From the NCBI RefSeq assembly GCF_013299185.1, contig NZ_JAAFKG010000047.1, positions 1 to 64,000 of the forward strand: DNA of 64,000 bases, written 5' to 3'. The notes beneath the pieces were generated by a model. It saw only the letters and a list, made by a program, of their open reading frames with translations. It did not search any database and was not told the DNA's origin. This stretch comes from Microcoleus sp. bin48.metabat.b7b8b9.023 (GTDB lineage Bacteria; Cyanobacteriota; Cyanobacteriia; Cyanobacteriales; Microcoleaceae). The translations under genes and the position numbers were made by a program. Of this stretch, positions 57,950 through 64,000 are shown piece by piece (positions within the stretch are counted from its first letter, which is position 1; every line of letters starts with the position of its first letter).

Positions 57950-59823
57950 GCCGCCTTCCTCATGCTCCTGAATTAAAGAATAAATAACAGTGGAATAGTG
58001 TCTGTTTGTAGTTTAGACAAGTTAGCCAGTATTGACATTCCCGCAGGAAGAAATCGTGGGATTTTCGGTCTGCTAAATGAAGCAGTGACCGAAACTGCAC
58101 CAAGTTTATGAGTCAAAGTTCCAGTTCTGGGAAAGAAGTAGCCAGCGCATTCACTCGATCGCCGACTTTAACATCGCAACCTCGGATTGAGCGTGCGGCT
58201 TTTTCTTGTTTGTGCGAGTTAACGCATCGTCTGCGATACCTGACCCAGAAAAGCAAACCCGGAGATGCGATCGCACCTCAAAAAATACTGGCTTTTTTAC
58301 TCGGTACTTCGATCTTTTACCCGTACAAGTTTTCCGGCATGGAACCCTCTAACTTTTCTGTTATGGGTATCCAACTTTTGATTTGCTTGCTGCTTTCACG
58401 ATGTCGTCAGACATCACAGTTGCACGGCAAATTTTCGCCACCTTGGATGCGGGTCTGCTGCCTCAAATGTAACAGCAGAGAGTCGAAGCACCAAACTGTG
58501 AGAATCGGATCTTGCAAAGACCCTTATGATTGTAGCCGTTCTCACAAAAAATGGAAGTTGTTTTCCGTTTTTTGTCAAGAACTAGGAAAACTCTGTCAGC
58601 TTAGCTTGACAATACGGACTAATGCCTGACTCTGCTAAATTCTGAGAATGGCCCCCAAAAACTTTGGCACGATCGAACGGCGCTGTTTTGTGTGGATATC
58701 TGGGTTAACGGCTGCGGCGCAGTCTGCTAGAGAGTTAGCAGACAATTTTTGATTTGCCGGAATTGAGACCAATACAATCCGTGTAGGTGCACCCATCTTT
58801 ACCCTGTTTCCCTGAATTGAATCATACGCAATCTGCGATTGAATAAAGCTTGTGAGCTTTAGTTGTAAGCCGGCAACTCTGGATGAGAGACCGACGATCG
58901 CCCCCAATGAAGCGTTGCGGGTTTAGTAGTGCAACAGGGGCTTTCTTTGTTAAGTTAGCTCAATTTTGAAAAATTGGGGCTGCTTTTGACATTACATCAC
59001 ATTAAGTTCGTAACGTCACATTCTCATTTAAGCTTGTCTGTGAGCTTTGCTGCCTGAGAGATAACAGCCAGAATGAGAAAGTTTGCTAAGAGTTCGCTCC
59101 TGCGGTAATTGTTACGCTGCGAACTGCTCGGGGATTGCTCGTCTCTCTAGCTAATATCTACATTCATTTTAATCCCAGAAACAACTTAAGTCCAATATTA
59201 CTAAGTTCACCTCGATCTCGCCGAGGCAGATCTTCCTCACCGGCGATCGCCTCCATGGCAGTACTCGATGGATTTGAGAAACTCCAAGCTCTCTGTTGAG
59301 AGCAGCTAGCCGTTCAACCGACACCTGTTCCCTCAAAAAATGCGATGTTAGACCCGCGATCCCAACCATTATGGTATAGCTGATTCCATCGAAAATCTCA
59401 AATCGAAAATTGTCTGACCTGATTGTTGCAAAGAAGTGCAACTTTATACTTGCTTAAAAAATATCCGCTGCAATATAAAGACGCGATGAACCTTTTCTCC
59501 GCCATACTAAGTAATATTACGCAACGACCTGCTGTATTTAAAGCCAACTCATACTATTTTAGATGAAAGATTGGCGATTGGGCATGGAAATTATTCATGG
59601 GATCGAGGCTGGGATCTGACAAAACAGTTGTCTTATGTGGGAAAACAGGGAGCGACAAAACCAGACTCAGGCTTAAGTATAAAGGTTGGTGGCAAGGACA
59701 AAAAATTTGCCGCCATCATTATCCTATTAAAAACAACTGTGCAACAGATCGCGATCGCCACGGATGTTGGGCAGTCAATCACCGCTTGGCGACTCCAAAC
59801 CTCCGACAAGCGCGATCGAATAA
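57950..59823. other. 1.9 kb gap upstream of sigA
   Basis: No gene I can support. Open frames of 173 codons (58108-58629, plus) and about 90 codons (58635-58907 and 59169-59441, minus) exist but have unbiased codon use, no ribosome site and no family pattern. The region is poor in the dispersed repeats that fill other gaps. It may hold the sigA promoters and a long 5' leader, or untranslated RNA. Confidence 0.6.
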
Positions 59824-62800
59824 TTAAACTGACTCAACTGCACGATAATAAAAAGCTTCCAGGGCTGCGACGCAAGTTTTATCGCCGTACAGACGCCCTT
59901 GTCTTTGCAAAATTCGATCGGCAATACTCTGCCTCCATTCCGATTCTAATCCCAGCCTCACAGCTATTTTTACGTATTCTGCTGCGGTTTGAGCAACTGT
60001 TTCGGTCACTCCCAGCATTTCCAAAATCCCAGAGGAATGGCGGCCCCGCATAAATTCTCCCGGACAAGTGACAATTGGTAAATTGCACGCGATCGCTTCC
60101 AAAGTCGTGTGACCTCCAGACCAACCGAAACTGTCGAGAAAAACATCAGACAAAAGTTGAAGATTCCAATAAGCTTTCTCATCCATTTTAGGTAAAATCG
60201 CGCAAAAATCAGCGCTATCCAAACCGTACTTAGCAAAAGTCCGCTGGAGGCGCTGCTGAAACAGTTTACCAATATCAGCATTCGGACGCGATATAAAGGC
60301 AAACTGAGCTTGAGGAACCTGTCGGGCAATTTCTGCGAAAATATAGTCGTGTTGCGGCAGGTATTTGCAGAGAGTTTGACAGCAGAGATAAACAACAGCT
60401 TCCTCCGGCAGCCCAACATTTCCACGAGTGGCTGTTGTGCTAGGAATCGCGGGCTGCCGGTAAGAAATGCCAATATTCGGCAATCGAATTAATTTTTCTG
60501 AATAATGTAAAACTGCATTTTCCGGTTCCATCAAGTCGCTGGAAAGGAAATAATCGACAGTCGGCAATCCTGAAGTCACCGGATGCGCCCAGGATGTACA
60601 CTGAATGGGAGCAAGGCGCAAGGCTGCAAGTTGAGTCATTTGCGGTTGCAAGCCAATATCGAGGAAAACCAGTACGTGTAATTGGTCAGCAATAATTTGT
60701 TGGCAGATTAATTCTAAGTTGCCGGGGATGTAGTGGAAAGTATCGCTGTAAAATCGGAACTGTTGAGTAAAATGGTCTTGCGTCTCGGTAATTTGATAGC
60801 AATATACTTCAAATTCGCTGCTGCTGTGTTGCAGCCAGCCGAGGGTTAATTTGCCGACTGTATGTCCCCACAAGCAGCCAGAGATGTAGCCGATACGAAT
60901 TTTGCCGGTTTGGCTGGGGGGAGGTAGCGGTAAATCCTTTGCCCACTGCGGATAGTTAGCCGCCATGACTCTGCGAACAAATTGCCCGTACTGTTTCTGG
61001 ATATCTAAGTCGTTGCAGCCTTGATAAGCTAGAAAGAAGTTGGTGTGCTGACTGATAATTGTTAAGGCTTTTTGTTTGCCTGCATCTGTATCGAGGCTGG
61101 TTTGTTGAATTAACAGTTTGATTCCCGTCTCGAACCGATCGCGATAAACAACTATTTCCTCTACACTTTCATAAATCACCGGCAAAATTAGATACTGTCC
61201 CGGATTAAAAAAAACCTCTTCGGGAAATAAACTCGACGCATCGGTCGCAATTGCGATCGCATCTGAAGTTCTCCCGGATGCTAGCAATGCCAAGACTAAA
61301 CTGCGGTGAAGACTGGCGTCTGCTGGATAAAGCTCGATCGCCTCCCGGCAAACTTGAATGGCGGCTGCATATTCCTCTAAGTGTTGGTAACACTCAGCCA
61401 AATTCAAGTATAATTGGATGTCGCCTGTTTGAACTTCTAAAAATTTGCTGTACTGGATAACGGCTTGTTGATATTCGCCGCGCCCGTAGCGATCGCTGCC
61501 AAAATAAAGGTATGCTTGAATTTGGTCATTTTTGAGACGGCGGGCAAAGTCGAGATTGGCGACAACTTCAGCAGCATCGGCCTGCAATTGGAGGGCAGTT
61601 TCATAAAGATCGATCGCGCGTTCGACTTCTGTTTGCGACAGCAGCAAGTTGCCGAGATTCAGGTAGCTGCCAAAATGAGCTGGATTAAGTGCGATCGCTT
61701 GACGGTAAATTGACTCAGCTCGATCGACATCGCCGATTTGTCCTAAAATATTGCCTAAATTATTATAAGCATCAATGTAGTTGGGTTCGAGGGCGATCGC
61801 TTCTCGATAAGCTCTCACCGCACCGATAACATCCCCGGTTTTTTCAAGTACCAAGCCCAAGCTGTAATGAGCGCCAGCTACGGAGGAATCCAGCGCCAAA
61901 CACTCGGTCAGCACCTGTTGCGCTTCTCGATACCGCTCTGTGGCATAATAAAGTGTACCGAGATTTTGCCAAGCATCTACTTGATTTGGATCGTACTGCA
62001 AAACTTGCTTGTACTTCTCCTCTGCTGCTATAAATTTTCCGACTTGGTGCAGGTTTAAAGCTTGACTGTACAGCTTTTCGGTGATTTTTTTCCGGTCGGA
62101 TTGCTGCAAATCGTAAATTGATTGAATCGCAGCCCGACTTCCCAATTGCTGAAAAGTTGACCAATCGTAATTGCCGGATGTATTGACGACATCCCAACTA
62201 AAAACTTGCAAGCCATTCCAAGCATTGCTAAATTCAGGTGCAGAAAAATCCAGCAGCAGTTGGCATTCAGGGTGGGCGGCGATAAAATCCCAGTTGGCTT
62301 GACGCGGAGTCTCCCAATTGCTATTGCTCACAACAATCAGTGCCGAGTCTGCTAAAAACGGTTTGGATAAAAGTAAAGCCAGTAAGTGCGATCGATAATC
62401 GTGAGCGGCATCATAAAACAATACACCAATGCGATCGGCAGATTGCATTTCCCGCAAATCCCAGAAAAATTCCTCAAAATTTTGATTGCAAAAGAAAACT
62501 TGTTCTGATAAATTAAAGTTGGCTAGGTTTTCTCCTAAATTATCGCTGCTGTCGCCAAAAGTATCAAATTCAGAAAAGTCATCAACGGCACAAGCGGTTA
62601 TTTGTGAATGATTTAGCAGTGTACCGATTAAGCTACCGCCTTGAAAGCAGCCGATTTCGCAGTAGATTTCTTCGGAAGACATACATTCGACAGCAAAATT
62701 TAGCAACTGCATTGCATTGACTGTCGTTGTGGTTTGCAGAGAGTTGATTATTTGCTGAAATTGGCTGGATTTTGGTTCGGCTTGCGGTTGTCCCCAGTTA

Positions 62801-62844
62801 TTGTAAAAGTCAGATATTTGTTCTATAAATCTTTGGTATTCCAT
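59824..62844 (-). CDS. Methyltransferase-like + TPR + GT41 (SPINDLY-type) glycosyltransferase fusion
   Basis: 1006 residues. Residues about 35-225 look like a class I methyltransferase: IYCEIGCFQGGSLIGTLL, ACAVDDFSEF, GVLFYDAAHDYRSHLLALL. TPR units at about 245-540 (AEEKYKQVLQYDPNQVDAW, NLGNILGQIGDVDRAESIYR) lead into a GT41 domain at about 640-1000: KIRIGYISGCLWGH, GLPTVDYFLSSDLMEPE, and SGGHTTLEAIACNLPIVTCPGEFMRGRHS. GT41 enzymes put GlcNAc or another sugar on Ser/Thr. The front domain, if active, would use S-adenosylmethionine; its substrate is unknown, and it may only bind. No signal peptide; likely cytoplasmic. Confidence 0.88.
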   Translation of the reverse strand: MEYQRFIEQISDFYNNWGQPQAEPKSSQFQQIINSLQTTTTVNAMQLLNFAVECMSSEEIYCEIGCFQGGSLIGTLLNHSQITACAVDDFSEFDTFGDSSDNLGENLANFNLSEQVFFCNQNFEEFFWDLREMQSADRIGVLFYDAAHDYRSHLLALLLSKPFLADSALIVVSNSNWETPRQANWDFIAAHPECQLLLDFSAPEFSNAWNGLQVFSWDVVNTSGNYDWSTFQQLGSRAAIQSIYDLQQSDRKKITEKLYSQALNLHQVGKFIAAEEKYKQVLQYDPNQVDAWQNLGTLYYATERYREAQQVLTECLALDSSVAGAHYSLGLVLEKTGDVIGAVRAYREAIALEPNYIDAYNNLGNILGQIGDVDRAESIYRQAIALNPAHFGSYLNLGNLLLSQTEVERAIDLYETALQLQADAAEVVANLDFARRLKNDQIQAYLYFGSDRYGRGEYQQAVIQYSKFLEVQTGDIQLYLNLAECYQHLEEYAAAIQVCREAIELYPADASLHRSLVLALLASGRTSDAIAIATDASSLFPEEVFFNPGQYLILPVIYESVEEIVVYRDRFETGIKLLIQQTSLDTDAGKQKALTIISQHTNFFLAYQGCNDLDIQKQYGQFVRRVMAANYPQWAKDLPLPPPSQTGKIRIGYISGCLWGHTVGKLTLGWLQHSSSEFEVYCYQITETQDHFTQQFRFYSDTFHYIPGNLELICQQIIADQLHVLVFLDIGLQPQMTQLAALRLAPIQCTSWAHPVTSGLPTVDYFLSSDLMEPENAVLHYSEKLIRLPNIGISYRQPAIPSTTATRGNVGLPEEAVVYLCCQTLCKYLPQHDYIFAEIARQVPQAQFAFISRPNADIGKLFQQRLQRTFAKYGLDSADFCAILPKMDEKAYWNLQLLSDVFLDSFGWSGGHTTLEAIACNLPIVTCPGEFMRGRHSSGILEMLGVTETVAQTAAEYVKIAVRLGLESEWRQSIADRILQRQGRLYGDKTCVAALEAFYYRAVESV

Positions 62845-62865
62845 CTTTTGCGTTTTGTTCTTAAA

Positions 62866-63336
62866 CGGTTCGTAGTGAGGACTTTAGTCCTCGGGAAGGA
62901 AAGGACTGAAGTCCTCACTACGAACCTTTTTAGGGCTTTACGGTTTTTTGGGGGGGGAAGGACTAAAGTCCTTACTACGAACCTTGATCCGAAGCTTGTT
63001 CTAGTTGTTCTTAAACGGTTCGTAGTGAGGACTTTAGTCCTCGGGAAAGAAAGGACTGAAGTCCTCACTACGAACCTTTTTAGGGCTTTACGGTTTTTTT
63101 TGGGGGGGAAAGGACTAAAGTCCTCACTACGAACCTTGATTTGAAGCTTTTTTAGAGCTTTACTGTTGGGAAAAGAACGGACTGAAGTCCTTACTACGAA
63201 CCTTAATCTAAAGCTTTTTTAGAGCTTTACTGTTAGGGAGGAAAAGGACTAAAGTCCTCACTACGAACCTTGATTTGAAGCTTTTTTAGAGCTTTACTGT
63301 TGGGAAAAGAACGGACTGAAGTCCTCACTACGAACC
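62866..63336. repeat. Second array of GGTTCGTAGTGAGGACTTTA hairpins
   Basis: Two full hairpins (from about 62866 and 63016) and about five half-units, with linkers of TTTTTAGGGCTTTACGG or TTTTTTAGAGCTTTACTG. Same arms as 9357-9953 but less regular, so probably an older array. It fills the 503-base gap; no gene. Confidence 0.9.
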
Positions 63337-63347
63337 AATCTTGCCTA

Positions 63348-64000
63348 TTACTGTTGGTTTCGCAGGCGGGGATTGACAAATTCGTTCAATCCTTCTCCCA
63401 CCAAAGATAGCCCAACTACCATTAAAGTCATTGCCAAACCGGGAAACAAAGCCGTCCACCAAATGCCCGTAGGTAGCGCATCTAAAGCTAAACGCAAATC
63501 GTGTCCCCATTCCGGAGTTTCTTCGGGAAGTCCCAAACCGAGAAATCCTAAGCCTCCTAATGTTAAAATTGCATCGGCGGCGTTGAGCGCGAACAGCACC
63601 GGTACGCTCTGAATCACGTTGAGAAACAAGTAGCGCGACAACACTGTCCAAGTGTCAGCACCCATTGCGCGGGCGGCTTCGACAAATAATTCGTTTTTGA
63701 CGCTAGTGGTGTGATTTCTGACGACGCGGTAGTATTGAGGGATGTAGGAAATGCTCAGGGCGATCGCAGCATTCAATACTCCTTTTCCCACGACAAATGC
63801 TAAAGTTAAGGAAAGCAGCAATCCCGGCAACGTATAAATTGTATCCATTAAAAATAACAGCACGCGATCGAGCTTGCCACCCAAATAACCGCTAACCAAA
63901 CCCAGCGGCACGCCGACAAACAAACTCAACGCTGTGGCTAAAATCACGACTTGCCAAGCCGCCCGCGAAGCAAACAGCGTGCGCGAAAAAACATCGTAGC
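63348..64000 (-). CDS. DppC/OppC-type ABC transporter permease, cut by the window edge
   Basis: About 217 residues seen, 5' end beyond position 64000; reading upstream of GTG 63947 the frame stays open (YDVFSRTLFASRAAWQVV), a normal part of this family. Membrane segments include ALSLFVGVPLGLVSGYLGG, YTLPGLLLSLTLAFVVG and TLMVVGLSLVGEGL. The EAA loop EAARAMGADTWTVLSRYLF, which docks the ATPase, is clear. DppC-type permeases import di- or oligopeptides or nickel. The C-terminus, GLNEFVNPRLR, is typical. Confidence 0.9.
   Translation of the reverse strand, partial: YDVFSRTLFASRAAWQVVILATALSLFVGVPLGLVSGYLGGKLDRVLLFLMDTIYTLPGLLLSLTLAFVVGKGVLNAAIALSISYIPQYYRVVRNHTTSVKNELFVEAARAMGADTWTVLSRYLFLNVIQSVPVLFALNAADAILTLGGLGFLGLGLPEETPEWGHDLRLALDALPTGIWWTALFPGLAMTLMVVGLSLVGEGLNEFVNPRLRNQQ

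Noticed and set aside
58108-58629. 173-codon open frame upstream of sigA
   Set aside because: No ribosome site, no family pattern, unbiased codon use and a mixed Cys/Ser/Lys composition.
1-64000. tRNA, rRNA, tmRNA or RNase P RNA genes
   Set aside because: I looked for TPsiC-arm and core motifs on both strands and found none that fold convincingly; a covariance-model scan would be decisive.

Overview
The window looks like the chromosome of a filamentous, repeat-rich cyanobacterium of the Oscillatoria/Microcoleus type. The gene set points there: split rpoC1/rpoC2, geranylgeranyl reductase ChlP, a single-helix Hli protein, a DpsA-type ferritin, a CruA/CruP-type lycopene cyclase homologue and a group 1 sigma factor. 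So do the dense GCGATCGC (HIP1) octamers and the families of short palindromic and heptanucleotide repeats that fill almost every intergenic gap. The genus is an inference; the phylum is well supported. No rRNA, tRNA or CRISPR array was recognised.

Layout. 0.5-7.6 kb is an accessory patch: a ROCO protein (leucine-rich repeats + Roc GTPase + COR), a duplicated scrap of its 5' end, a second LRR-only gene, and three small toxin-antitoxin modules (RelE/ParE-like, PIN/VapC, and a VapBC pair whose PIN toxin is frameshifted), all embedded in arrays of hairpin repeats. 8.5-21.6 kb holds scattered single genes: aspartoacylase, PAP2 phosphatase, M23 endopeptidase lipoprotein, Uma2-type nuclease, CruA/CruP-like cyclase, a coiled-coil protein, a thioredoxin-like ferredoxin, DpsA and ChlP. 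21.6-28.9 kb is a tight minus-strand cluster: NB-ARC ATPase, Ser/Thr kinase-TPR, exported TPR protein, exported TPR-CHAT protease and two exported paralogues. Two plus-strand genes follow: a multidomain C39-like peptidase and a small exported protein. 31.5-48 kb is housekeeping: UspA, hisD, rpsT, tatD and the rpoB-rpoC1-rpoC2 operon, interrupted between rpoB and rpoC1 by a double-HNH endonuclease gene. 49-64 kb carries a response regulator, an IS200/IS605 graveyard, a second type IIA topoisomerase A subunit (ParC/GyrA-like), a MalK/UgpC-type ABC ATPase, hli, sigA, a methyltransferase-TPR-GT41 fusion and the edge of a DppC/OppC-type permease.

Most notable observations. (1) One dispersed repeat family is present in non-coding gaps and also sits in frame inside two unrelated proteins, the cyclase homologue and the ABC ATPase, giving both a nearly identical peptide (EEGSATSTV then DVTD). 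(2) A free-standing enzyme with two HNH motifs and three HTH modules lies between the essential genes rpoB and rpoC1, preceded by two perfect hairpins. (3) The NB-ARC/kinase/CHAT/C39 cluster looks like a signalling-to-proteolysis pathway. (4) Hairpin repeats expand into a 70-base tandem array that supplies the last codons and the stop of the aspartoacylase gene. Everything here is read by eye; no alignment or database search was run.
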